Assembly (NCBI GenBank): GCA_030685235.1
Contig: MU839242.1
Span: 1 to 64,000, forward strand
DNA: 64,000 nt
Direction: 5' to 3'
From: Copromyces sp. CBS 386.78
Lineage: Eukaryota > Ascomycota > Sordariomycetes > Sordariales > Sordariaceae
Part shown: one piece after another, positions 35,327 through 48,100 of the stretch
Layout of the letters: the number at the start of each line of letters is the position of its first letter
Numbering within the stretch: the stretch's first letter is position 1
Program-made: the position numbers and the translations under genes
The notes under the pieces: generated by a model
The model's database searches: none
What the model saw: only the letters and a program-made list of their open reading frames with translations
Told to the model about the DNA's origin: nothing

Positions 35327-38300
35327 ATGGAGGGCTCTGTAAAGAGGAAGAGAAAACCCGTATAAAGGACCGTCAGCTTCGAAGGTTACTAAGATGACGA
35401 TAATAATAACAATAATAATGACCCTACCGAAGAGTATTACGACGAAGGAAACGTCGATTACAATAAGGAATTGCGATAGTAAATTACTAGTAATGCACCT
35501 ACGTCGCCGATTATGAGCCCAGCCAAGCTAGTATAAGCGCCTGTATATATAACTGAACGCTTCGATATAACCGGTATAGGTACTTATTAATAGATTTTCA
35601 AAGTATAGGCCCAAGTAAGTTAATACCTATTTATATATATATTTATATTTATTATCGGTATAGTACTAATAATATTCTAGGGCTAATGTAATATAACCTT
35701 ACCGGCCGGACTGAGTCCTCGGACCGTAATTAAAAAGAATCTCAAAAAGAATACTATAGCCTATATTAAATTTATTGCAACAAGTTTAACCGATCCTTTA
35801 ACTAAGGATTCTTAGGCGGCAACCCGCCAACCTCTTCCCCGCCAGCCCCCTCAATAATAATAACCTATTACTATAACTACCCCTAATATAATATTATATA
35901 ACTGTTATAATTAATAATATTATAAATAATAATAGTATTATAGATAGTAATAATATTATAAATAATACTAATAATATTAGTAATATTTAATATAAGATAT
36001 TATACCTCGCCCAAGTATATTACCGCTATAAGATATATTAAATTTCCTATCCTATAATAGCTTCGTTAAATACTAGACTTGGTTACTAAACCGATAGTTA
36101 TAATACCCCCCTTATTTTAGTAGTTGTGGTCGTGGCTAAGGTTAAGGCTAATATCCCTCCCCTCTCGGTCCTCCTAATGGCTGTAATTAATAAGGCTAGC
36201 AAATGCCTCCTTTAGGTCGCGGTAGTAGTTAAGGCTAAAACACCCCTCTTGGTCCTTCTGGTTGTGGTTAATAAGGTTAGCAATATCCCTCCCTTCTTGG
36301 TCTAGGCTGTAGTCGTGGTTAAAACCCCCCTTTTGGTCCTTTTGGTCGTAGCTAATAAGGCTAATAATATCCTTCCCCTCTTGGTTTAGGCCGTAGTTGT
36401 AGTTAAAACCCCCTTTTTGGTCGTAGCGGTCGTAGCTAATAAGGCTAATAATTGCCTCCTCTTAGTCCTTATAGTAGTTATAGCCAATTTCCCCCCCAAT
36501 ACCTATTTACCCTAGCCCAGGAAGCCCAGTAAGCCCAGTAAGTCTAGTAAGTCTAGTAAAGTCAATAATCTTAGTAATCCTAGTAAAGTTAATAAGGCAA
36601 AAAGAAGATTATCCCCGCCTAGAAGCGTAATAAAGGGTTATTATAATAAAGGTCGTCACAGCAAAGCCATATACGTAATACCGATAGTATAATTGTAAGC
36701 GAATTTAGCACACAGCGGTTTAATATTTTCGAACGGGCTACCGAAGAAACCCGTAAACGGGAGCGTAAGCGCTTGGAAGTAGAAACTAAGAAAGCAAAAG
36801 AATTGCGGAAAGTTCAATTAGAAGAATAAGATTGTATTAGCGAAGAAAACGCCGAACGAGAGTAGAATACTAGATTGGGGGATAAATAACCGCCTAAACC
36901 GATTCCTAGGCCCGTTAAGCCCGTTAAGCCCGTTAAGCCCGTTAAATTAATCAAGCTAATCGACGTTCTAAATAATAAGTTTAATAATTCCGAATTGGAT
37001 TTAAACGAAGATAAAACAGTAAGGGAATAGTTTACAAAAAGACTCCGTACAATATAAGGTGAAAAAAACAAGAGGGTAAGACTTTCACCGTCATTCTTCG
37101 AAAAACCTAATAAAAAATCCAATACTACAACCCTTACGAAGTCGCTTACTACCGCAAGCCAAACTACCGGGGTTCGCTCAATAATAGGCATCGAAATTAT
37201 ATTTATTAAAAGTAATTAACTATTCAATAATAATAATAATAAAGAATTTGGCGATATTAATACCCATAAGCCGTCTAACACTTCTAGTACATCCAGTACA
37301 TCTAATTTCGGCAATATTAATAACGAAGAGTTTAACGACCGTAATACTTCTATTTCTAATTATATCAATTACAACGAAGAAGATTTTAATCCCCCTAGTC
37401 CATCTAAGTCTAATTATAGTAACTAATATCCAAAAACGCCTATTCAAAATAGTAGCGGTTTAAATAATCGCCGTAAATAGGATAGTAGAAGCCTTTTAGA
37501 AAACGCCTACCTAAAATATTTCGAACCTTTAACCCATACTAGTCTTTAAAAACTTTAATAAATTAATTAAATTCCTAATCGTTTATAGTATAATCCGATC
37601 GAAGATAATTACTATTATATTCCCGATCTTAACTATTACAAAATTCCCCATTATACCAATATCCCCCGGAATATTAATATTCCTAAAAATAACCTAACTA
37701 TTATTAACAAAATTAATAAAAAAATATAGTAATCGTTATTCTTATTCTACTATAACTAATTTACTAGTATTATTATTAAACGGGTATATAATTTCTAAAT
37801 CGATCCTCGGAAAAGAAGGTTCAAAAACCTTCGCTAATATACTTTAAATACTTACCGACATCTAAAATTTCATTACTTTATTATTAGCATACGATAATTC
37901 TTTATAAATATCGTTGTAGATAACCCGTATATATTAAAATACAATTTAAATACCCCTAATCCGGAGTATAAACGAATATTTAAAAGCCTTATTTCGAACT
38001 AGATTAATAAACGTACTTTCAATTAAATATATAAATATATTACTAAATATATTAATTACGAAGACTCTTTTAATAATAAGGATAGCCTTATTTAATTTTA
38101 CTTCTAAACTAAATTTTAAGATATAAGTATAATTTAATTCAAAATTATTAAATCCGAGCGGGCTATAAATAAAGGCCGTATTCTTAATATATTATAACGT
38201 ACCGACGAGAATTTATATAAGGATATACGTAATAAATATATAAATTTGCCTTTTAAAAAGAAGTATAAATATATTAAATACAACTAATTTATTAATATAC

Positions 38301-39373
38301 TTTTAAAATTCGTCCCCTAAATTATCCAATTAGTAAGAGCGCTTAATTTAGAAGCTGCCGCCTATACTCTAATTGATCCCAACGAATTACCTCCTCTACT
38401 AAGGACTAATAATTACCTATATACTAATTAATAACGCCTAATGGCGACCGAAGAGTTTAACGTGTTTAGTCTAAATTAAAGCTATTATAATAATAGAGGT
38501 AATAGTAGCTATAGATACGAGGATAGCTACTAAAAGGGTTTTATCGACTACGGATATAATTAAAGCTATAGTTAAGGTTATAATAAGAGATATAGCGGTC
38601 CTTAATATAGTTATGGCGGTTATTAAAGCGGTTATTAAAGCGGTCATTAGTATAGCTATAGTAGTCAATAAGGCGGTTATTAAAGCGGTTATTAAGGCGG
38701 TTATTAGTATGGCTATAGCGGTCAATAAGGCGGTCATTAAGGCTATGGCGGTTAACAAGGCGGTTATCAAGGCGGTCATTAGCATAGCTATAGCGGTCAT
38801 CAAGGCGGTCATTAAAGCGGTCATCAAGGCGGTTATTAGCATAGCTATGGCGGTCAATAAGGCGGTCATTAGCGTGGCTATAGCGATCAACAAGGCCGTT
38901 ATTAAGGCGGTTATTAATAAGACTACCAAGGTATAAATACAGCTAGTTACGGTAGTAATTATAATATATTATATGAAAGCTACGAATATATACTAATTCG
39001 TCCTACTAAAGCCCAACGTTAAGTCCTAGTTGGTAGCCGTCGGAATATAACCAGTACGGCACCGCCCAACCCTCGAGATAAACGTCAACCGCCGCCGCCC
39101 AATAATCCCGGTAGTCCTACTGGTCCTCCTTATAGTCGTACCCCTAGTACTAGCCGTAGCGGTAGTCTTGCTAGTCCCCCTCGTACCCCTAGTACTAGCT
39201 GTGGCTAAGTATTTGTAGCAACTATAAGTATTACTCCCCTAATTCCTAGACGCATTCGTATGCCTCCGATATTAGAGAGTATACTCGTTTCTTCGACCTT
39301 CGAGTTTGAGAGTATACTCGTTTCGACCTTCGAATCTAAAATATTAACTAGTATAAAGTCCTTAAATCTTTAA
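35327..39373 (+). pseudogene. Y' protein: prion-like, NLS-bearing low-complexity protein, RIP-degraded
   Basis: One frame, interrupted only by RIP-type stops, runs from ATG (MEGSVKRKRKP) to TAA, about 1,325 codons after removing an in-phase 66-bp intron (35,615-35,680; GTAAGT, TACTAAT, TTCTAG). In order: NLS-like start and RTVSFEG, shared with A; Gln-rich runs (35,850-35,990); Q-G-Q-YPSPLGP repeats (36,122-36,510); a second basic patch KKKIIPAQKR; a charged coiled coil ERKRLEVETKKAKEL; PVK repeats; Ser/Asn-rich linker; a helical middle (about 37,480-38,420); GGYQSGYQ repeats (38,590-38,930); a Pro-rich tail; and ITPLIPRRIRMP ... SIKSLNL. The composition suggests a condensate-forming nuclear, nucleic-acid-associated protein. 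Predicted ORFs at 38,471-38,936 are wrong frames of the repeats. Family unknown to me. Confidence 0.65.
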
Positions 39374-40163
39374 AAGATTCTTCTAGCAATTGGCTTTCTT
39401 CATTTAGCTTGAATTTTTCAATATTATTAGAATTACCTATATAGTTATATACCAATTAATAGCATCAACAACGTTTTCAGGCATACGTTCACCATTATAG
39501 TATTCAGCGTTACAGTTAATATTATAGAATTTATTGTCGTAGCGGTATTTATTATCGTACTTAGCGATACTTACAAGCATACTTATAGTAGATTATATTA
39601 TAATAGTTATATAGATAGGTAGATTGTTTTCTATATTATTGTTCATTAATATAATTTTAGTTTAGTCTTTGTGTAGTAATATTATTAGTGTTAGTAATGC
39701 ATTTAGCGGACGTGGCCCGTGCGCGGTAATTTGGTAATTGTGATAGGCGTATTGATTTGGCGGTACAATATTAAATTAGCAAGACCCTAATCGACGTCGC
39801 AATTACTTTTACGACCGTACGATGTGAGCGCCGCGGCGTTAACTTGGCGTTCAATTGGCAAGACCCCAGTATCGCAATTGCCTTGCGACAGTACGTGCAT
39901 GACTTGCTTAATTGAATGGGCAAGACCCCAGTATCGCAATTGCCTTTACGACCGAAACGTATATAACTTGCTATTGAATAGGTAAGACCCTATGATGATA
40001 CCTGCCTTTCTGGGCGATTTTGAGAAATGTCGCGACGGTAAAATGCTTAGCGATTGTAAAATGCTCTATACCGTCCTGTAATAGTAAAGTAATAGTAAAA
40101 ATCAGTTTACAGGGGGCGTACGGTAATGACACAGTAAATAGGCTTCTATATACCCTTAGCTAA
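39374..40163. other. Y' 3' flank with subterminal tandem repeats, no gene
   Basis: Holds about four units of the CAAGACC ... GCAATTGCCTTT-type repeat with a surviving GCGCCGCGGCG (39,780-40,010), then GTCGCGACGGTAAAATGC and paired TTTACNGTC motifs before the CTTAGCTAA end. It matches 17,014-17,947 inverted. Confidence 0.7.
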
Positions 40164-41239
40164 GTACCATAATATTATTTCGCCTAATAAATAGCTAGAA
40201 TAAAATAATCGCTTCTAATATATAGCTAAATATATAAAGTCTATTATATTTATAAATATCTTTTAGAAAGATATTTAGCGTATTAATACTCTTACTCCGG
40301 TAATTATTATATTATCTACTTATTAATAAAGGCCCGGTCTATAGAATAATAATATAATACGCCCCGAACCTACTTTTAACCTACCTAGATTTTCGAACGG
40401 TTAAATATTAATATTTAATTTTAATATATAGTATCTTCCTTTAGGATATCCTCCTTCTTTGAAATATCCTATTATTTTTAGATACTCGGTTATTACTTAG
40501 GCTTTTTCGCCTAATTATTAATTTGTACTTCGCTTTTTAATACCGGCCTAGTATTTTTCGCTTAACTAGCCTCTATTTAGTAATTATATCCTTTATAATT
40601 ATATTCTTTATAATTATATTCTTTATAATTATATTCTTTATAATTATATCCCTTATAATTATATCCCCTATAATTATATCCCGGCGAATTATTATTCTTC
40701 TTACTTTACAACCCTTGTATAATATTAATAGTAGTATTATTATTAATTATTTTCGCCTTTATAAAGCTTAATAGTAATAGATTTGCAAATTGTTGAATAG
40801 GAAATTTAGGTACGGGTCTAAGTACAAATATAAATAATATAACGATAGATGCAATAGTAAATGCAATAATAGATGGAATAATAAATATAGTAATTTCAAT
40901 AACAATTTCTTTAATAAAGGGCTTCCTAAACTCCCTAGCCTATTTAAGCTCCCTAACCCACCTAAATGCTTGCTCCTACCCTTAGTAATAATTAGAAGGA
41001 TATCGAACGCTTCCTTTATAGTAGAAGTTTCGCCGATACGAGCGAATTTTCACAAATATAAAGTACTATACTAAAATAAATTAATTAATAGACCTTCAAT
41101 TGTAAAGCTAACTATAAGGTAAAGGAGGCTCGTAAAGTAGAAGAGTTTTGTAAAAGTTAGGAAAATAAAATGGAGTAACTTCGTTAAGTATAAATCGCTA
41201 AGGAAAAGGTTTAGGCTTAGGCCCCGGCAAAGACTAGAC
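40164..41239 (+). pseudogene. A2 protein, middle piece
   Basis: Continues the A-type gene after the 29.3-kb insertion, matching 508-1,640 of A. It includes the decayed pentapeptide repeat (about 40,590-40,690) and the EARKVEEF-type charged stretch. It ends at the CCCCT target of the Ty3/Gypsy element. Confidence 0.75.
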
Positions 41240-41244
41240 CCCCT

Positions 41245-41533
41245 TGTAAAGTCTTAGTACGATAGGGTGGGAAATACCTCAATATACGAGGTAGGTCTAT
41301 TCTTGTTAAAAGACTTTAGCCTAACCGGTTGGAAGGGACCGGTTAGGCCGTAAGGGTTTTTATATTCGTACGAGCCCTCGGTAGGCCCGGCCTTCGGCGC
41401 TCGTATTCCAACCGAGCGCCTCCACCCTTATCGGTCTCGCTTATCGAACCTACTCTATATCCCGTATTAAGTTAGGCTTAGTAGCCTTACCCTATATCGG
41501 CCTATCCTAAGCCTCCTACTCTATATTTTTATA
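41245..41533 (-). repeat. 3' LTR of the Ty3/Gypsy element
   Basis: 289 bp, starting TGTAAAGTCTTAG on the plus strand. It contains the unmutated core CGAGCCCTCGGTAGGCCCGG and aligns end to end with 50,700-50,988; differences are transitions. The CA end became TA. It is followed by an AAAGGGGGGG polypurine tract (minus strand, about 41,539-41,552). Confidence 0.95.
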
Positions 41534-41555
41534 ATTATCCCCCCCTTTAAAAGTT
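41534..41555 (-). other. Polypurine tract of the Ty3/Gypsy element
   Basis: On the minus strand TTTTAAAGGGGGGGATAAT abuts the 3' LTR. This is the expected plus-strand primer for LTR retrotransposon replication and confirms the minus orientation. Confidence 0.8.
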
Positions 41556-42302
41556 ATAGTCCCTTATAGTTCGTACGTATATACTATTTTATTTATTTTA
41601 TAATTATATACTTTATTATTTTAGCGGGGCTTTATCGGCGAATCCCTAGCCGTCCCCTTCCTTTTAAGCACTTTTATACGTACAAATATAGTACTCTATT
41701 TCCTATTCGCTACCTATATTTTATTTAATATACGGACGTAGTATTCTACTTCCTATTTATTACCTATACTTTACTTAGTATATAGACGTAGTACTTTACT
41801 TCTTATTCGTTATTTAAAGTTTCTTAGGGTTTTTTATAGTTTATTAACGTTATTCCCCCCCCTAAATACTTAACCCTCTAAATAATTATATACCCTTTAT
41901 TTTTATAGTAAGCGTATCCTATTTTTACGTACTATAATTATTCGCCAACCTTTATACTAATTATTTTCTCCTTAATTAGCTTCTTATATTATACTTTCTT
42001 ATATACTACGATTATTCGCCGATTCGTAAATTAATTACCCTTTCTCAAATTAACTTCTTTTATTATATTTACTTTTTATATAACCTTTATTTCCTTAAAC
42101 CTATTTTTACCAACCTATTATTATAATAGTTTAGTACGCTTAAATATCGGTTTTCGAAAGCCCTACTAACAGTAACGAATTTCCCCGCGCTATAGCTAAT
42201 TTCCCTTATATTATAACGGAACGAATTTTACATCGCTACCCTTTTAATATAATAAAGGGCTTTCCCTTTATTTAAATATAAATATATAATTTCTTTTTTC
42301 CG

Positions 42303-45083
42303 TATTCGCAAGCGCTTATTCGGCGATTTATATTAATTTTATTACTATTTTTAAGATAGCGAAACAACGCTTTACTTATAATATTCGCTTATTATATATT
42401 TAAATCCTTTATTCCTTTACTACCTCTAGACTAAGGATTTGGGAAATATTTGCGCCCATTATTAGGTATAGAATAAAGTTTACCGCCCGGTATATATTTT
42501 TCTTTTTTAATTCCCGAAGTACTTTATCAATTAATATTCGTCGGTTAAATCCCCTTTAAATATTTAGGGATATTCTAGTACTATTAATACTATATATTAA
42601 ATATCCTTCGTTACGTCTAAGCCTATTATAATAATAATCTTTTTTATAATAATATTATAAATATTCTTATATACGTTCGTATAAATATTTCGAAAGATTT
42701 GCACTTTATTAAGAATTTATATAATTATTTTAGTAAATTTATTAATAAATAGGCGGCGACCGGTCGCAATAAGGCTACTTTTAGCGAACTTTTAAAGGAA
42801 ATACGCTCGTTACGCCGTTTCGCCTCTATAATTATAACTATTTTATATTATAGTTTCCGCCTTAACGTATATATAAATACCGCTTAATATTTTAAAACTA
42901 TAGCCGTATTTACTAATAGTCTACCCTTCGCCGAATAAGCGCCTAGTATTCTACTTTTAATAAGGATAGCTTTAAATTAATTTATCGTTTAGTAGTCGTA
43001 TAAGTTCTCTATTTACTAATTTTAAAAGTACAAGAAAAATTGGCGTTATAAACTTCCGTTTTCTATTTACGTAAAAATACGGGAATTATTATCTATAAAT
43101 TTAAAATTTAGGATTAAATTACGTACTTTTTAGCCGGGCACTTACTATTAAACTAGGCTTCGTATTACCCGTCCCGCGCCGCTTTTTAAATAAAATTATA
43201 TTTTTAATATTTAAATTCTACATTATATTACCGATAACGAGGAAAATAACGATTATTAATCGCCGACTATCCGTTTTAATAATCCAATCCTTTTTCCCTT
43301 TATTTTTATTAACTCTTATTTCTAATTTATCCTATTAATACTTTATACTATTAATAGTCCTACTATTTATTAACGTATCTTCTTTATTTATAGTATTTAA
43401 ACTATCCTTAAATTTAATATAGTTACGCCCAAAGATAATAGCCCTTCCCCTAATATTTCCCCTATTACCAATTAAATAGTTTCTAATAACGAAAGAAATA
43501 ATAATAATATTTTTTCTACAGCCAATTCTCTAAGCGGCGGGGCTTCGGAATTTTATAATTCGTTTAATTCCTTTTATTTTTTTCGTTTACAAAATTCGTC
43601 TCCTTTAAATTCGTTTAACCCTCCTTTTTTAAATAGTAAATATAATAATATTATTAAACTTAGCCCCGAAGCCTTTCTTTAATACATTAACTCTATATTT
43701 AATAATTTAAATAATAATAATCTTACCCTTAATTCAATAAATATTAATATTAAATCCTTCGCCGAATATTCGGAAGGTAATACTTCTTTAAATTTATAAT
43801 TTATTAGCAAACTATCGGTTTTTAATATACCCCTAAACCCTCTTTTAATTATTCTTATTTTTAATTATAATTATCCTTTTATATAGTAAGGCGGGGAAAT
43901 TTTTACTATTAAGGGTAATTCGGTAATTTCTATTATAAGCAATATCCGTCGTCTTCTTTTAAACGATTTTCTAAATAGTAATTTTCGCCTTTATCTTAGG
44001 ACCTCTATAGTACGTAGCCAATATTTTCGGTACTATTAATTTTTATTAGAGCGCCATTATATACCGACCCTTCTCCGCTAGAAAGTTTATAAGTTAGAAT
44101 TACTTTTAGATTGCCGTATTTCTATTATACCGATTCCCGAAACTTCTCCTAAATTTATTCTACTATAAGAGAATATAAATATTAATAGTAAAATAAGTTA
44201 ATATAACCCGAATAGAGAGCATTCGCATTTAATATAATTATTTTATAACCCTTCTAAGCCTCTAATTGTATAACCGATTTTTCACTTCTTATTCGCCATT
44301 AGAAGACCCTTTACGCCCCCTTCTATATAAGAATACTATCCCAAAGCGGGGTTTATTATAATTACCGGTCCTTCAACGCTTTATCCCCCTTCGGTTATAT
44401 TTTTTCGTATCCCCTATTTTTCTTTAAATATATTTTTTAAAGAATTTAATCTATTTGCCCGTTTTTACAATTTAATAAACGTCGGTAACCTTTATACGCT
44501 AACCTTATTATCCGAATTTAATCTTCCTACGTCCCTATTTATATAGAGTATAATTATTAACGTACATTCTCCTACTATTATATAGGCCGAAGTAGGCCCC
44601 TCTATTAGCGTTAATTCGCTATTTATTAATTAATTTAAATTACTTTCTCTTCGTCCTTTAATAAAATTTAAGATTATTATCGGCGGCCCTTCGGCTAAAA
44701 CGGGCCCTATTATTATAATTAACCCCTCTAAATATATTCGCCCGCTCCCTTTTAAGAGGGGTAATATTTAAATACTGTTTTTAATTATTTTCTAATACCC
44801 TTCAGTCGGTTTTCCTTCGGCTTTTACCTTCGTAGCTTCGCCCCGTAGGCTTAGCCGTCGTCCTTCCGCCGCTAAAAAAAGTAAAAGTAAAAATATTAGT
44901 CCTACTCCCTTTATAGCTATTTATTTAGAGCCTTTTTCTAATTCTTTTATTAGTAGTCAATCGTTTGCGGCCCGCCGTTCTCCTTAGAAGTAGAATATAT
45001 TTAAAACCGCTACTAATACTAATAATCCTAATAAGCATTATAAATAGCGGGTCGGTTATAAATTTTCTTTAGTAAATTACTAA
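42303..45083 (+). pseudogene. Antisense reading frame between pol and the 3' LTR, function unknown
   Basis: One plus-strand frame stays readable for over 900 codons if TAA/TAG are taken as former Gln codons; I checked it continuously from 42,363 to its TAA at 45,081. The stop lies about 100 bp from the end of pol, so the two are convergent. The protein would be rich in Ile, Phe, Asn, Ser and Pro, with IRSLRRFASI, GGPSAKTGP and a basic SRRPSAAKKSKSK near the C-terminus, perhaps an NLS. Third positions favour T and C, as in the other genes here. A minus-strand frame is also fairly open, and TpG loss makes TGA rare everywhere, so the call is uncertain. No domain recognised. Confidence 0.4.
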
Positions 45084-45169
45084 ATCTTTTATTTATTTTC
45101 TAATACTTAAACCTTTTATTCGCCTTTTTATCGGCTTCGTACTAAATTATTTAATATAAATATAATTCT

Positions 45170-48100
45170 TTATAGTAGAATAGAATTCTCTTTATTTATC
45201 TTATTAATTTATATCGTCTTACTTTTTATATACCCGTTATTTAATCTTCTAATACTTAGAAAGCACTTTCTACGCATTATATAAATATTCTACTAATTCT
45301 TAAATATTATATTCGATAGATTATCCCGTCTACTTAATTAAGAATTTCTCATCTACCCTTTTCCTTTAATAATCTACGATTTCTTCTACTTCTTATTTAT
45401 CCTAATCTTCTACTAATTCCGGTAACGGTATTTCGTCAATAACTTTACTATTAATTTTCTATAGTTCGAATAGGCTTACCGGGAATACGTCGTATATCTT
45501 CTAATATTTCGTAAATAAGATAATTTAATATATTTAAGATCCAATCCGCTCGACTATTTTAATTTTAATAAAGGTAAATATAAATTTATAATTCTAAAAA
45601 TGAAAATTCTTAGTAAACAATCCTATAAAATTGCTTAATCGGAATTTAATCGGCGTATATCGCTTATTATACCCTTTCTTTTAGTTTTTAATAGCCCGTT
45701 CCCAATATTAGCGTATAAACTTCCGTACGGCTTCTAAACGCTACAAACGCTCCTTTACTCTTTAAACTTTTAACTTATAACGTCTTTCTATATATTCGAT
45801 TATACAAGGGTAGAAATTATATAGGGCTTCGAACAGCGATACTCCTATAATTACATACTTAGAATTATTATAAGCGAATTCAACCTCCTACAATTAGCGG
45901 GACTATATAGTACCATCCTTTTCGATTACATTAATATAGAGGAGTTCTTTAATTATTTAATATATTTATTCTATTTATTTATCGGTTTAAGGGTAGAATA
46001 TAGTAAATAATTAACGTAATATACTTCGGGTCTTAGTAAATTCTTTTTAAAACTCGCTAATAAATAATTTATTCCTATTATTAATAATTCTTAAAAGGGA
46101 ACTAAAGCGATATTCCACGTATTTATAAAAGAAACTAATTATTTCTATAACGTTAAAAGTCTTTTTAATAAATATTATTATTGCGAATTTTATAAACCAA
46201 TTAACGATAATTAAAATAATATCGTATATATTATTATAAAGCCCCTAATTCGGCGGTAAGCTAATAATAAAATCTATACTAATCTCCTAAAAAGGTTGTT
46301 CTAATAGTAGCAAGGATTGTAAATCTCCGTAGGGCTTATATTTAAATCGTTGTATTCTTTAATATAATTCGTATTTACTAATATATTCCTTTATATTAAT
46401 AGCGAAGTTTTCTCAGTAGAATTTTCTTTTAATTAAGTCTAACGTTTTAAAAGTATTTATATAACCTACCCTCGGGTTATTATAATAATTGCGTAGGAAT
46501 TCTTTATATAGTAAACTTTTATTAAAGATTATTAACCGTCCTTTAAATTATAAAACCCCTTAATTATCTAATTTATACCCTTTAATTATAAAGCTTTTTA
46601 CTCGTATAGGCGCCGCTAGGTCGGTAATATTAGGATTTCTAAGCTAGAATTCTTTTATAATAATATAAAGTTTTTAACTCTCTTTAATTACGAAGGGGTA
46701 TTCCTTACGTAAAATCTTTTTAACAATCCTTTTAAGTAGGATTTAAGGAAATAGGTTATTTTTTAATTTAGTCTCCTATATCCGACAGGTCGCCGACCGA
46801 ATAACTTTCTTAATTTATTTAACGAATAAATAAATTATAGACTATTTCCTATATTCGTAAGGGAATTTTACTTCGAATATTTTCCTTATTTCGAAGGAGA
46901 ATTATTATATTAGCCCTAATTTCCGTTAGAATATTAGTAAAACGTTACCGTATTCTATTTCCCCCTTTATATAATTTAACTTCTTAAATAAATTATCCAC
47001 CGGGTTAATTTTGCCTAGCCGGTAGGCGATATTAAAATTAAATTATAATAATTAATATACCTACTATACGAACTTCCTTCGGAGGTCCCTCGCCGGTAAT
47101 TCGATAATACCCATTAATACTTAATAATCTATAAGGATTTAGAATTTTTAAAATAATTTTTTTAAATAATAGTTTTAATATTCCAAATTTATAATAATTA
47201 TAAAGAGTTCTTATTAGCCTATATATTAATATTATTCTATTTTTATAAGTTTCTTTAAAAAAAAAGGCTACTAAATATTATTAATCGCTTATTTTCTAGG
47301 ATAGGATACCCGAAATAGCCTTTACCGAAGTATCTATTTCTACCTATATTTCTTTCGACTAATCCTAATATTAGAAGATAAGCGTTAATATAAAAGTTTC
47401 TTTAAACATTTCGAACGTTTTATCGGCTATTTTTAATTATTTAAAAAGCCCCTTCTTCCTCCCGTTCTAACTTCTTTTTAAAAGGTCCGTTAGTAAGGCT
47501 ATTAATTTAGAATACTAATAAATAAACCGCCGATAAAAGTTCGCGAACTTTAGAAATATTTATATATTGTAGAAAGATTCCGGCCTAAGCTACTCCTTAA
47601 TTACCTTTATTCTCTTAAAGTCTATTATAATACCCTAAGTCGTAATTCAGTAACCGAGGAAGTTTACGTATTCTTTATAAAATTCGTACTTAAATAACTT
47701 TATATAGAGTTAAGCGTCCTTTAAGCGTTCGAATACTAATTGTAAATATTTATTATATTCTTCTTTACTCTATAAAAATATAAGGATATTATTAAGGCAA
47801 ATAATTTAAATTTTATCGACTAAATCCGCTAAGGCTCTATATATATACGTTTAAAAGGTAGCCGGGGCGTTTATTAAATTAAATAATATAATTATATATT
47901 CGAAATATTTATATTAGGTTTTAAACGCCGTTTTCTATTCGTCCCTTTCCTTAATACGGATTCTATAATAAACTTCTTTTAAATCGACCTTAGAAAAGAC
48001 TTTAACGCCCGCTAAACGATCTATTAATTCGCCAATTAGCGGAAGTAAATAATAATTTTTAATAATAATTTTATTAAACCTATAATAATTTATATAAAAT

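Larger units (their letters stand above)
34497..40163 (+). mobile_element. Y': inverted second copy of the Y element, without the LINE
   Basis: It starts GGATAACCATCTAAGACATT and ends CCCTTAGCTAA, flanked by ATAC (34,493-34,496) and GTAC (40,164-40,167). Colinear with Y in reverse complement, with the LINE site empty. At 5.67 kb it gives the full size of the unit. Confidence 0.85.

Noticed and set aside
43200..44760. Minus-strand protein in the extra region of the Ty3/Gypsy element
   Set aside because: A minus frame is also fairly open, but it is rich in NNA codons and continuity was seen only in parts. The plus frame is longer and ends beside pol. Kept as an alternative, not annotated.
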